Source: Ciona savignyi (taxonomy: Eukaryota; Chordata; Ascidiacea; Phlebobranchia; Cionidae). From it: 64,000 bases of DNA. The first letter of the stretch is position 1. The number at the start of each line of letters is the position of its first letter. The position numbers and the translations under genes were made by a program. Of the stretch, positions 1 through 12,498 are shown one piece after another. Below the pieces are notes generated by a model. That model was not told the DNA's origin. It ran no database searches and worked only from the letters and a program-made list of their open reading frames with translations. The stretch is from NCBI GenBank assembly GCA_000149265.1, contig CH002893.1, forward strand, positions 508,538 through 572,537, read 5' to 3'.

Positions 1-257
1 ACCAAGATGATAAATGTAACAATTAAACTGGTAAATTACTGAAATGGATAAAATTTTGCACTATGATCATGGCAAACATTACTTTGAAGTTAATTTTGAC
101 AAACTATCTTGATTGTGGCTATGTACACTTAAAACAGATATCATTCACATGAAAATCACATGTACACAAAAGTGTACTAGAGTGTTTGCTTCTGTAAGTA
201 CTGTACCAGACAGAGTACAGAACTATCATCACATTGAAAACTGTGTAAGATAGCTCC

Positions 258-372
258 ATAAAATATTAGAACCTATAGAGTAAAATATTAGAACATATAC
301 AGTAAAATATTAGAACATTATACAGTGAAATATTAGAACATATAAAGTAAAAGTAAAATATTAGAATGTATT
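258..372. repeat. Short tandem repeat, about 22 bp unit
   Basis: Roughly five imperfect copies of a unit like GTAAAATATTAGAACATATA lie just past the last visible donor of the left gene, in its intron. Confidence 0.75.
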
Positions 373-417
373 TAGAAAAATAATAGAACATATAAATAGA
401 GAATGTGTACTTACTAC

Positions 418-3400
418 CATGGTCACTCTCAGTCAAAATTGCGGTAAAATCTCCAGTTTGGTAGTCGGAATCGAAACTTGTTTGTGTCGCAAGCCCTGGA
501 CCCCTCTTCTTAAAATCGTCATCAAAACTTGGTGTGCGGGGTCGATGCCTTGGATTGGGTGGGTCCATGTGATCACCCGGGGGTAGTAAAGAGCCAGGAG
601 GGGGGTAATTGTGGTAGGGGTTGAAATCTCTTGGTTGCTGAACAAGGAGATATTTTTGTTTAAAATGTAATCGTCAAAAAACTTGTCAAAAAATATGTCA
701 AAAAATAATGTTACATTTGTCAAAAAAAGGGAAAAAGTCAAAAAAGAGGAAAAAGCTGATAATGTTAAATTTTCACTAAAACGTCAAGCGCGTAACGGGA
801 GTAAACATGGCATGCAACTGTAGTTTGTATGACAAAACAACTGTTTAAATCTGGTATTATAACAAACTCACATTATGATGCTGCTGTAAATATTAGACTG
901 TAGTAAATATTAGACTGTAGTAAGAAAAAAAAGCTATTAATTTTACATATTTACTAAATTGTCAGGCAGGTAACAATTACAGCTGCTTAACTTACCAAAC
1001 AGTTATCAGAATTTGAAGGCTGCAGTATCCGTGGGTTCGAATCATGGTTGCAGTGTTGATTCAAGTGATTACGCTCACAGTCGACATTTTGCTCCAATGG
1101 TGGTTCCGGTAAATTGTAATACGAAGGACTACCAGGGCTTATCCGTGGTTCTGGATCCGGAGATTTGTTCTCTAAGCTCACATAGACATTCGCGTGGCTG
1201 TTCTGCTGCAACTTTTTCGCCTTTTGCATGTCAAGGTTGTCTGATGAAACATCACAAATGTTATACTTTTGACAAATAGCGACTTAAAGAGTATCCGGTA
1301 CTTGCCAGAAGTACTAATTCGTCCAACCGGTTAGTTAGTCTGGTGTTTAAGTGTAACGCCTTTCAAACGAAAGGTTGCAGGTTCGAAACTGGCCCTAGCT
1401 AGTCAGTTGTGTCCTTGGGCAAGGCACTTAAAGAACATTGCCTGAACCCAGCGGATTAATCGGTTCTACCAAATTAAAGGAACATGGGAAAAGCTGTGGT
1501 AACCCTCTGGCGGGTGCGATGTGATCTGACGATTGCCCCTGTGTTAACCCCATTGATTTTGCCATTTACCGGGATAAACATAAAAATCCTACCCTAATAT
1601 AAACGTAATGTATTTTAAACATAACCTGATAGTCTAAGCAATTCTTAAAGACTTAAGCAATAACACGCAATGCAAATCCTTGCCTTGGTGATTGTTTTTT
1701 CCACTTAGTGTCTTAGACAGCATCCCTCGAATTCCTTTCTGAGGATTTTGTCTTGGGATTCGGATCAAATTGGGCGAACAATTCAGATCTAGAACACATT
1801 TAAAAAAAAATAACGATTAAATAAATCAATTAATTAATATTATTGTCTACAGCTAAACATATGAATAGTTTACTGTGTTTCAACCAGCACCAAAAAAGCT
1901 TGCATGGTTGTTAATAATAAAATGTTTATATTAAGAATTTTAATTATTACTGGGTATAAGTACTTTTATTCGCATCAGCCACGCAACACCACAGCGGTTT
2001 AAAACGATACCATTAAATTTGTCAGCACTTCCAGTCCAGCGGTAGCTTCAGGCCTTCGGAATATCAGTATGAGATTTTCAAGACCATCAATTGAGTGAAA
2101 AGACGCACTTACTTTCATATGTTTGTGTTACAAGCAGGAAAAGGATGCTATTAAAAGTTAACACTAACCGTCGAATTGGGGACAGACCGTTGTTTTGACA
2201 CGAGGGACATGTCCGTTAGCTTGTTTAAATTGCTCCACCAGTTGACGCAAGTTTGGAGTGCCTTCTACACTTACATTGACTTTAGTGTCACAACCTAGAA
2301 CAAAAAATAGCAGCTTTATTTATAATTTGGTCGTGTGGTTAATGCTGAAGTTGATGTGTCTAATCTTTTCAAGAAGTATTTAATTATCGGGATTTACATT
2401 TGTTTGATTAGTTTGCAAAAAAACTACACAAATAGTATCAATATAATATAATTTATTAAGCTTCCTTCAGAACACGGGCCGACTTGACTGCTATATCCGG
2501 GATCCATGATACCTCTGGGCGCTAATGGGCCTTTTATTGTGTAAATTCCTTGTCCCGGTGGCTACTGTGCACCCGCCAAAATTATTGTAATGTAATATAA
2601 TATAAATTTTATAATTAATCCTGTCCAGAGTAACAGTGAGACGTCATTGTGGTACTGTCATCAGTCTGTTCTTTTAACATCAAGCTATTGGTCCCATATT
2701 ACACAAAAAAAATCTGAATGAATTTATGGGCAATTTCTTCTATTTACAGTCAATTTCTAATTTTATTTTTGCAAATGGCCTGGTTATGTAAGATTTTACC
2801 TGCGTCATCAGGAACATGAAAAGAAAGGTCGGTAAAAGAGACGCCATCATGGATAACAACACTTTCGTGGATTTGTTGCAATAAATAAGTTGACCAGGAC
2901 CGTAAAACCAGACCTGCAACGTTAAAATGTGCTAATTAGACAAATAAATCATAAAATGTAAGAAAAAATAACAGATTTATTTTTATTTATAAATTGCATG
3001 CTTACAGATTTATTTTCATTAGATTTGCATGCTACTTACAATTTCGATTTTCTCTAGTTTTATCTTCAAGACTATGACATTCACATGTATTCTCTGCACT
3101 GACATGTAAATAGCAGACTTTCTTTGCGAGTTTCGGGTTATTTTCGACCACTTTCCATCTATTAACTGTCATAGGTTTTAGTTTAGTTTATTTTTGGTTT
3201 CCACGATGAAAATACGAAGCAGGACCTTTGTTAAAAATTTGGATAAAAAATGGCTAAATGACAGTCGTTAAAACATGTCTAAAAACCAATTAATTATTAC
3301 ATTTTGGTATATTTAGATGTGGCTTTTAAACCCACATTAAAAAATAAATAAAGGAAAAAAATATTTATAATATTTTTGGTAAAGCGACCCATGCAATGAG

Positions 3401-5925
3401 GGACAAGAGTACAAAATCATGACCACAAACAGATGGTGCTTACCATAGCCCATGACTTGTGAAATAAGCTGATACCAAGTGCCTAACACATTGTGGTTTA
3501 TCCCAGCAGCAGTCATTACAGCATCTTCAATAATCAGATGCTTGTCTTTGGTGATTATGCAAAGATATCTGCCCAGAATAAAACACTAATAATAAATTTA
3601 TAATTAATAGCTTTATATCATACCGTAACTGTAAATTTGTATGATTTTCTAGGTTTTCTCAGTTAGATAAAATATTAAGGAAAATGAGAGCATTTACAAA
3701 TGCTTAAAACTACTTATTTTTACTCAAATGTACCTTCTTTTTTTACTATGTTATTTTCTGTGCATTAATATTATTTAAATTTAGTTTGAAACTGGGCACA
3801 AGTAAAACAGTGATTATATCAGGGACAAAAATCCATCAAATTTTGGCGAGCAGTTTAAATCTGGTATTATAACAATCTGGCATTATGATGCTGATGTTAG
3901 TATTATAGACTCTGGTATTTGGACGCGCCATGTGTATATTAAAAACGGTGTACTCCAGTTGGATAGAAAACAGTTGGGGGAAATGTTAATCAGTTTTTTA
4001 TATGCGAGAGTAAATTCTTACTTGTACGGCGTGCGTTACACGAGTATTACTCCTGAAGGGAAAAACTAAAAGGAGGGAAAGAGGGAAGGAGGAAAACTGC
4101 ACACTAAAATAAAGATTCAGGGCATTAGAGTTAGTTTTAAATATGGTGTTAGAGTTAGGGTTAGTTCTGGGGTTAAGATTAGTGTTTAAGAAAGGGTTAA
4201 ATTAGTTTGAATACATTTAGTGAGTAGTTTCCCCCCTTCCCGCTTTTCCTCCTTTTAGTGTTGCCCTATTACTCGAGTTACTAATCCGCGAAGGAAAATA
4301 TCAAATACTTCAGGAAAATTGAATTTAACAAAGTAGGCTACCTTCTCATGCCGTATCTATCATAATGCTCTCCTTTCTCAATGCCACAGAATTCTTTTCT
4401 GGTAAACTGCAGTTCGAACTTGAGTTTAGGCTCCTTGGTACGACTTGGTTCATAACCCGGGTTGCTGATGTCTTGTTTGAACAACCGAATGATGCAGAGA
4501 GCTTGATAATTTGGATAAAATTATAAATGTTTGTTGGATACAACTCAAACACATTAAAATAACACGACTAAAAACTGGACTTCTAAATGACAAATTTTGT
4601 GTAAAATTGAAGTATTATCAATTATAATGTCTGTGTGAGAGATTAGTATAAAAAAGAATGGTATCATTTGTGAATTCAGTTTTAAGGAAAACTGATGGAA
4701 AATCATTTAATTTTGCAACTGCAGTTTAAATTATGTCCAAAAAATCCAGCGATAAAAAACGGTAAAAAGTTGTTTATTTATGCACAGCTGCACTTTAAAA
4801 CGTGTTAAAAAAATTTAGCAGTCAAAGGCCCGTATGGAAAGTACGTCAATTTTCGCCGAGATCTCGAGTGTGCACGCGCCAAATATTTAAGTGTGCAGTG
4901 TGCAAACGTCCAAGAATGCACACTTCAAGTGTCCACACAATCTCTTTTTCATAACTGTTTTACCAAAATCTTAAAAAACATATTATTCTATCCTAAATCT
5001 TTCGTGTCCGTCAGCTAACATATCTATCTACGTAACTAAAAATGTACGGAAAGTAAATTACCCGAGGTCCAGAGGTAGGTTTACAAGTTTATTGGAAATT
5101 ATACGATGTTTATCCCGCTAGCTCGCGAGCGTGTGTGAAATTACCCAAGTGTGCAAAAGACGCAGGGAAAAAAACTCGAGTGTGCAGCTGCCGTACTTTC
5201 CATACTGGGTCAAAGGTTGTGCAACATAACTACCTCTGCTTTTTGTATGGGCCTTTAGACATTTTTAAAACCAAGTGAATTTCTTCTTGAACAAAATTAA
5301 AATACCAGTACATTAGGTACTGGGTAGTGTAGTAGTTTCAAGCGCTTGTTTTTGATTAAATTTATAACTGAACCCAGCTGATGAAAGGGTTCTACTAAAT
5401 TTAAATACTGTTTGAATCATACACAACACACTGCAATAGCTCCGGTAACCCGACGATGGGCGCGAGTTAATCTGACGATTGCCCGTGTGTTAACCCCCTT
5501 GGTTTTCCCATTTACGAGCATAAACATGAATATCCTACCCTATCCTTGACAGATGATAATACATATTAGAACAGTACGATACCGTACCTCCATAAACCTG
5601 ATTAAATGTACATGTGGTGTTTTGTCAATTTTATTACAAAGTATAAACATGGATGGAACCATATTACCTGTAGCAGTGGTATTGTCGACAGTAAATCTTA
5701 ATTGTCCCCATCTCTGAAAAATGATTTTGACAGGTGAGACGATTTGGGGTCAAAATTAATACTTCTTAAATAATTTATTCCTTTTTTATTAAGAGTAAAA
5801 TGTAACGAACATACCCGTTTGCGTTTGTAACCTTTATATCTGTGCATAACACAACCACACGAAACATCTTCAATTGTTTCATTCACGCTTGAAAATGTAC
5901 TTTGAATTTTAGGACGAACTGCCAT
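418..5925 (-). CDS. Unrecognised multi-exon gene, 5' part (continues beyond the left edge)
   Basis: Eight exons with canonical GT-AG sites and matching phases read as one open frame of about 395 residues: 5815-5925, 5668-5713, 4342-4501, 3444-3568, 2800-2913, 2169-2294, 996-1282 and 418-637. The frame is open at 418, where a donor (GTAGTA) follows, so more exons lie outside the window. The N-terminal 230 residues look folded, with phrases such as RRWGQLRFTVDNTTATALCI, YDRYGMRRYLCIITKDKH and VVIHDGVSFTDLSFHVPDD. From about residue 250 the chain is Ser/Pro/Asn-rich and probably disordered (SPGSPSYYNLPEPP, NPYHNYPPPGSLLPPGDH). I chose the ATG at 5923-5925, six bases after an acceptor (TTTACAG). 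An out-of-frame ATG five bases upstream of it opens a 15-codon frame, so this could instead be an internal exon preceded by another. I do not recognise the family and assign no function. Confidence 0.7.
1318..1600 (+). mobile_element. SINE family A, near full length
   Basis: Family A is tRNA-derived, about 290 bp. The head has a box A-like segment (TTAGTCTGGTGG) and a box B (GGTTGCAGGTTCGAAAC), then GGTCGCTAGCTAG. The body has a conserved 'ATTGCCCGTGTGTTAACCCC' stretch and the tail ends in AAACATGAATATCCTATCC. This copy lies in an intron of the left gene in antisense orientation. Confidence 0.8.
3180..3290 (-). repeat. Dispersed repeat D (about 110-130 bp)
   Basis: Copy of a moderately repeated segment marked by GTTTCCACGATGAAAA at one end and AAACGACAGTCGTTAA at the other. 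Other copies are near 7795, 19775, 21177 and 46600. No coding capacity or clear terminal repeats; probably a small non-autonomous element. Confidence 0.6.
4058..4266. mobile_element. Palindromic MITE (family C)
   Basis: Long inverted termini: left GGGAAAAACTAAAAGGAGGG, right CTCCTTTTAGTGTTGCCC. The interior is 'GGGTTAGTTCTGGGGTTAAG'-like in all copies. TATTACTC occurs just left of the element (five extra bases intervene) and directly right of it, suggesting an 8-bp target duplication. About seven copies are visible in the window. Confidence 0.75.
5365..5548 (+). mobile_element. SINE family A, 5'-truncated
   Basis: Begins within the body (TGAACCCAGCTGATGAAAGG) and ends in the family tail ATGAATATCCTACCC. 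The tRNA-like head is missing. Confidence 0.7.
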
Positions 5926-7000
5926 TTCATGCTGTAAACTTGATTATGTGTGTTCAAATATAATTACCAGATTAATATGTTACATATAACAATGCGAAAT
6001 ACTAGACCTAACTTGTACGAATAAACTTATTACCATTAACTGTTCAGTGAATTCATCAGTCTTTTCGTCAGTAGGTTCGGTTAGCGCTTTTTCGTGGACT
6101 ATTTATGCGTACGATGCGATATCACGAAAGTTGAAATTATTTATTTATGATCACATAAATTGGCTATAATATGAAGAACTGTAGCATTTCGTATAGTATA
6201 TATTTGTTTTAATTTATGTCTAAAATATTTTGTGTTTTAACGTCGTTTTTTTTTGCGTTTCAAGTTTACCGACTCTCACGTTTTATTACTTTGTACGTAA
6301 TTATCACCTTGTACGACCTTTTGTATTTTTGCCGTTTAAATCATTAACATAGTTTTTTCACCCAATTCCCACAGTTAGTCAAACGTACAGATGTGAAACG
6401 TCTCGCACGTAAACTTTTCGCACCTTGTAAATTCCCTATATATTCTGGAAATTTAAATAACCTTATATATTAACCTACAATAACGTACTTGAGATAACTT
6501 GCGTCATGCTGTATAACGTACCTTAGACTATATAACTTGCGTGATGCTAATAACGTACTAAGTAACTCGCTTCGAGAATAAACCGTATATTGAATGAGAT
6601 CTAAGCCCTTTACAAATCGTGGCTTTACAACTTTAATAATTAGTGGGCGTTTTGAGGACAGAGCAAAATGTCAAGTTAAAGTAACCAGAATAAAGATCTC
6701 TATCGAAAAGCTACGAGCAGAAGCATCCAGACAAAAGAAAGCGCGAGCCCACAGAACGTATCTTAACTTTCGTAAATACGTCCAACATATAAGTCGAAAA
6801 TATTAATTGTGCTTAACCAGCTGTCCCGAAAAAAAATCGTCGAGAGAAACCCTTGGCTGGACTGCTGTGTCGTTGGCAACATGGAGTATTACTTATTAGT
6901 GATATATATTGCAAGATGCTAAGCAAACAAACCAAGTGGAATAAGAAAAAAATAGAGCTTGTCAACCAAGTGCGAAACACCACTATTTTAAAGGCACCTC
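5926..7000. other. Stretch upstream of the left gene, no convincing gene
   Basis: AT-rich. A 70-codon ATG frame on + at 6594-6806 would encode a Lys/Arg-rich peptide (IKISIEKLRAEASRQKKARA). I see no homology, promoter or splice evidence for it and do not call it a gene. This stretch may hold the promoter of the left gene. Confidence 0.4.
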
Positions 7001-7264
7001 CGGCCGGTTGTTTTGGCGATTAAGTTCGTCGCCTTTCAATCGAAAGGTTGCAGGTGCAAAACTGGTCGCTAGCTAGTCGGTTGTTTCCTTGGCACTTTAC
7101 GGACATTGCCTAACACAGCAGATGAATGGGTTCTACCAAATTGAAAGAACGTGTCTTTCATATACAATACACTGAAATTGCTCTAACGGTGGGCGCGAGG
7201 TGACCTGACGATGTGTTAACCTCCTTGGTTTTTCCATTCATGGGGATTAACATGAATATCCTAT
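7000..7264 (+). mobile_element. SINE family A
   Basis: Head TCCGGCCGGTTGTTTTGGCG with box B-like GGTTGCAGGTGCAAAACTGG, tail TAACATGAATATCCTATCC. Box B is mutated, so pol III activity is unlikely. Confidence 0.75.
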
Positions 7265-8660
7265 CCACCTGTAAAGTTTAATGTGCTATATGCATTTTTG
7301 CATGCAGAAACGATCGTGTTCTCGAGGTACCAAACCAAAGTTAATATCCATGTTTTCTGAATAGAGTAATAAAGTTGTGAATTTAATATTTTAATTGATT
7401 TCCGTGGTAACGTCGGTTTTTAGGGACTGTTTGTCCCTTTCTCAGCTTCTTTTATTCACCTACAACTTTCCTTACAATATAAAGTGAATAATGCTCAACA
7501 AATATCGGCTGGTATAGAACTACCGGTGCCGAAAATTCGAAAAACGGCAGTCGTGCTTATATTCTTGGATCTCTCGGCAATTTCTCTGAGGCGATATACT
7601 TAGAAATTTTCCACTGTAGATCCAAATCATATTAGGTAATACCAACAAATATTTAACTTCACTCTGCGAAGCAAACCTACAACAACGGATAGGATTTCTA
7701 TTTCCAATGAATAATTATATCATTCTCGATCGGTTGGTACAGGTTAATTTTAAGGTATCAAATTCTTCGTTGGCTGGTGAATAATAATAATAATTTTACC
7801 GAATTTTAATAAATTACTGCTTGTTTTTAGACGACTGTCGTTTTGCCGTTTTTTCCCGTTTTCCAATAATCCTGATTTATGTTTTCATCGTGGAAACAAA
7901 AAATAAACTAAACTAATAAGCAAGACACTCAACGAGCGTCGCTTGAACCCGGTGAATTACCGAGTTAAAACAAAAACGTGTATTTTATATATAATATGCA
8001 ACACGGTGCAATAAATATGTCCCATGATGTAGACAGGGTAATCTTATAATTGATCACGTAATAACGCTTCCCTGTGTTTTCCTATTTAAAAGGATACAAC
8101 TTTGAATATTCTAAAATAAAAATTGTTATTTTGTTTATTAATTTTATTTTCAAATCTTTCTGCAGTAAAAATTTATAATAACTGGCCGAATTAAAAAAAT
8201 GAGCAAGTGTAATTTGAGTATATAAGCACGGAAGTGTAAGCCTATGTCATGTAAGTTTTCTTGATTAATATATTCCCGCATAAATCTTAGTTTGACATTG
8301 TTTTATTACAATCTTTGGTTCAATATTTAAAAATGTAAGTGCTACCACATAAAAAGTAAAAAGTTTAATTTTAAAGTTATTTTTTACAAACCTAAAACTG
8401 CACCTATGGAAATGTTTATATGGCTGATAGTATATTTAAAAAAGCTACATATAATGCAAAATAAAAACAAATTTCACCTAGGCAAATACAGTTCGTAAAC
8501 CTTTAAATTATAAGTTCTCTTTTGCATACATAAAAACATTGATATTAAGGAGTTTGTAGTCCTAAAAAAGTTGATAAAATCTTCGTGAAAAAATATGAGT
8601 TTTATAAATTGTGTACTTTCACTGAAACATTATCCTAACATGGTGTAAATACAGAAAGTT
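7265..8660. other. AT-rich intergenic stretch downstream of PMM
   Basis: Holds a copy of dispersed repeat D at about 7795-7917 (ending CATCGTGGAAACAAAAAATA) and otherwise low-complexity AT-rich sequence. No exon-like frame stands out on either strand. Confidence 0.5.
7795..7917 (+). repeat. Dispersed repeat D
   Basis: Contains GACTGTCGTTTTGCCGTTTT and CATCGTGGAAACAAAAAATA, the two conserved blocks of this family. Confidence 0.65.
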
Positions 8661-8664
8661 GAAT

Positions 8665-9417
8665 TTAAAAGAATAGTTCATTCACTTGGCATTGTGTATC
8701 GTCTGGAGAGGTGACAGTATGGCCCACTGTCCTTGGATCGGAAAATATTTCAAAATCGTTTCCACCAGACATTGTTTTGTCACCGAAGAAATGAATTGTT
8801 TCAAAACCATCGTTAGCTACATGCTGAAGACAAAATCTCTTGTCCCAGCCATCTGGGAAGACATCGAAACTGATCTGTCCACCAATCGAAAATGTTAGAC
8901 CTTTACCATCAAATTGCTTCTTAAGAGCAGCCACAAAGTCTTTTCGAATGTTATGAATTTTGTCATATTGAAAGAATTCTTCTCTTTCCTTTTGAGAACA
9001 GCTTCTGCCAACTGGACATACATTTAACATACCTTTTCGAAACTCAATAAATGTACCACGTTTTACAGGCAATTTAAGTTTTGCCATGTATCCAAGACAG
9101 TAGTTAATGAATTCTTGCAATAGGTCATCACCTAAGTAAGATTGAATTGATTGTTCAGCTAAGAACTCTCCGTTCTTATAAGCCACAAGCCCATTTTCCG
9201 AAAATACATAATCATAAGAAGAGATCAAGTCCTTTTCACTTGAACCCAGTTGCTCAACAATTTTGCTTAGATCTGAACCACCAACAAGACCAACAACAAC
9301 CTTGCTACGCAGTTTAACCATGAATTCTCTCATGTCTTGAGTCACCTTTTGCCGGGGCAATGTTAGTGTCCCATCAACATCAAAAAGACACAAGGTCTTA
9401 GTGCACTTTTCAGGCAT
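8665..9417 (-). CDS. PMM2: Phosphomannomutase (PMM1/PMM2 family)
   Basis: Converts mannose 6-phosphate to mannose 1-phosphate, the cytosolic step that feeds GDP-mannose and dolichol-mannose for N-glycosylation. The frame encodes 250 residues, close to human PMM2 (246) and PMM1 (262). The HAD-phosphatase motif LFDVDGTLT carries the nucleophile and acid Asp at residues 13 and 15. [14 protein letters not shown], the substrate-loop segment [29 protein letters not shown] and the metal-binding segment [20 protein letters not shown] follow in family order. The start is the ATG at 9415-9417; an acceptor-like TTTTTTGTTAG lies about 20 bases upstream. The coding region has no intron, unlike all other recognised genes in this window. 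It could be the ancestral locus with introns lost or a functional retrocopy. Assignment to PMM2 rather than PMM1 rests on length and general similarity. Confidence 0.95.
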   Translation of the reverse strand: MPEKCTKTLCLFDVDGTLTLPRQKVTQDMREFMVKLRSKVVVGLVGGSDLSKIVEQLGSSEKDLISSYDYVFSENGLVAYKNGEFLAEQSIQSYLGDDLLQEFINYCLGYMAKLKLPVKRGTFIEFRKGMLNVCPVGRSCSQKEREEFFQYDKIHNIRKDFVAALKKQFDGKGLTFSIGGQISFDVFPDGWDKRFCLQHVANDGFETIHFFGDKTMSGGNDFEIFSDPRTVGHTVTSPDDTQCQVNELFF

Positions 9418-9649
9418 TTTAGTAATAGTAGTTGTGTCTAACAAAAAATGTTTACAGATTAAAATTGGTTGTACTAAAACTATGTACGGGTTGTACTAAA
9501 ACATTTTAGCATAACTTAATTATACGCCCAATACTACAATAGCTTCGGTACCTCTAAATACTACAGGATCGTTTGGACCGCTTGAATCGCATGGAGCGCT
9601 TTGATAGCTTGGAGCGGTTACTATACTTCGTAATTACAAAAGCCATGAT

Positions 9650-9725
9650 ATTGATGTTAGGGTTGGGATTAAAGTTAGTTTTGGGGTTGAGATTAGTGTT
9701 TGAGACAGGGTTAGATTTACTTTCC
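9650..9725 (-). mobile_element. MITE family C, internal fragment
   Basis: Shows the typical interior GGGGTTGAGATTAGTGTTTG of family C without intact termini. It lies just upstream of PMM. Confidence 0.5.
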
Positions 9726-9900
9726 ATAGCAATCTAAGTGATCCAAGCGATCCTGTACTATTTAGAGGCACCCCAATAGCTTTGGTAAACCACTGTAAGG
9801 TGATTTTATTCTGACCATTGTATAGGCTATACATTCTTCAGCACAATTAAAAGAATGATAGGCAAAAATAAGGAATTATGATAAAATTTTCTAATGATAA

Positions 9901-10098
9901 CGGACAACACTAAAAGGAGAGAAAGCGGGAAGGAGGGAAACTGCTCACTAAAACTATGAAAACTAATTTTAACCCAAACCAAAAAAAACACTAATCCCAA
10001 CCCAAGAAGTAACCCTAACTCCAAACCCACATTTAAAACTAATTCTAATGTCCTAATATTCATTTTAGTATGTAGTTTCCCTCCTTCCTTTTAGTTTT
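9901..10098. mobile_element. Palindromic MITE (family C)
   Basis: Left end GGACAACACTAAAAGGAGAG, right end CCTTCCTTTTAGTTTTCCCC, with the family interior of Pro/Asn-codon-like CCCAACCC tracts. Confidence 0.7.
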
Positions 10099-10099
10099 C

Positions 10100-12180
10100 C
10101 CCAAAATAACTAACTACCCTAATGCCTTGGGTATGGTATACGAATGATGTTAATTAATAAGACATAAATTTTAGTACCCTGTGACAGACTTTGGCGATTA
10201 TTCGGATTCTGCACTACACGCTATACCTTACTCGTTTTTATAGCTTTAAAACCAAATATCTATTACATCATTGACCAAATAGCCACCGTCATTCTAAACA
10301 ACGACCAACGCAAAACTCAAATTTTGCCACGTCTTGCTGTCTTTTGTTTATGATTTCCGCTTGAGTGAGTTTAGAAGGCGGTCCCCGAATATTATTTGTA
10401 TAGTAAGTCATTTGGATCATTTCACCCATAAGTATTAGGTTATAACAATGGAGGTTTGGTTGGTATAGAAAACGAGGGCAATGAAGAGGAAATTTATACC
10501 ACATACTCTCTATATTATGGAGTTTCTCGTATTAATAAACGACCTAGACTTACACACAAGTTAACATTTTTTGTGTGTTTCTTAAAAGGCCTGTATGAAT
10601 TCTTACTTGAAATTGAGCACAAAATACCTTTATCGGTTTATTTGACTAATTTTCTCTAAATCATTATTTTAATGATTACAAAAAACAAATAACTACAAAA
10701 AGAAGGGTTAATTGTTTTTTGGTATACGACCTATATGTATATAAGCCCATATTTACTTAAAGCAAATAAACATATACGAACGTAGGTCATTTTGCCACAT
10801 TATCTTAGTTCTTCGATGCCCTTTCAGAATTGATAATTTTTATGAATTACAGACTACATTTTGCGCAATTTTTTAACAATACATTGCCTTGTCACGGACG
10901 CTCAGCCATGGTCTATTGCTCCACAACACTAAGAAAAGACAGACATTCAGTAAACTGTTGACGTAGTACCACTGAATTAGTGCCCATATGTGTGCATTTA
11001 AAGAGTATATTCGTGGTAAATTTTCATAGTATACTACATATTTGATAATAAGGTAATATATAGGCCAAGTTATACATGTTGCTTTACTTTAAATCATAGA
11101 CTTTGGTGTACAGACGGTTAGTAACAGTTATGTATATATAAACTTCAAAGTTTTGCAGAATTCCAGTAAAAAGTGACGTTCATATTCTTCTAGGTAGTTT
11201 AGCATCGCAAAAACGACAACCTTAAAATATCTGTAACCTTGATCGTTTATTTATTAAGGCCAGACATAGTTTAAGGCTGTAAGCTATTCTATTTACCCAT
11301 GCCCGTGAAAGCAAATAGCCTGCACTTTACTGAGAAGTATACGACCTAAGATGTGAGATCATTATTTTAAAGCCATATCGCTCGCATATCTTGAACTTGA
11401 TCTGCGCTCTTGGTTTAGTTTGTGTAAGGAAAGCAAGACAGCGTATTGCACGCAAGGAAAGGTGCTATTATAAATAAAAATAAGCTGTAAGCATTACTGT
11501 AACTTTTGTAGTTTACTATTTAATTTAACATTAAACACTATTATTAGCAACCGCCAGAAATAAACATTATTTCAGTCACGTTTTGTTGGATTATGCGAAA
11601 ATACGGAATGATAAATTTAATTTTGTAGAGTTTTGTACAAATTAGCATGCGGACTCGTGACAACGAGTTTGGTTTGATACAGCTACTGGGACGTACATAG
11701 TATTTTCTAAAATTGGCAAGACAATCAATTGTGACTCATAAATAGTATGTTTAGAACAACGAGATTACTGCATTAAGGCGTTACTAAGTGCTGGTATTAC
11801 ATAACCATTAGAACATGGTATGTAGTAATGTAGGGGGACATTTGTCGGTTTTAAACCCTTAGAATATTGAAAAGGTCATTCGAAATGCAAACTTGTTAAA
11901 CTTCCTGCAATTAACCCGAGTGGGAGGCATTTAAAGAAAGCACGGACGTATTATTGATGTAAAGGACGGAAGTAAATAATAAATCCATCAACGTATGACT
12001 TGATTCGCATGTTCAAAATTTAACATTGCATACCGGTTTTGTCTGGCCGAGCAAGACTCCGGACAAAAAAGAACGAAAATTAATTTTCATATTTCTTTGG
12101 TATGTACATAGAAAGCTGTACTGGTGTAAATGTAAAATATATTTGGACTGCTATAGACGGGATTATAACACCCTGCTAAG
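10100..12180. other. Intergenic stretch between PMM and the orphan 7TM gene
   Basis: AT-rich, no SINE of family A or B recognised. A short + frame at 10456-10659 and similar ones have no supporting features. The promoter of the 12183 gene presumably lies near its right end. Confidence 0.45.
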
Positions 12181-12182
12181 CA

Positions 12183-12418
12183 ATGACAACAGAAGAAACT
12201 GCCATTTTTACCCAGAACGTTAGCTTTAAAAATGAAGAAACTTCGTTTAGTTATACGGACGTAGATTGGGTCGTACCGAGTACAATCAACGCGTTTTTGA
12301 TTCTGGTCTCCTGTTGGATTACCTTCTCACTTATACATTACGGAATTAGAACTGGAAAGTGGAGTTACAATGCCTGCACAAAATCACAACAACTTAGCGC
12401 AGGTGCGTGTGTTTTTTG

Positions 12419-12498
<80 letters not shown>

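Noticed and set aside
6594..6806. 70-codon basic frame upstream of the left gene
   Set aside because: Has an ATG but no homology, no polyadenylation signal nearby and no coding bias I can judge.
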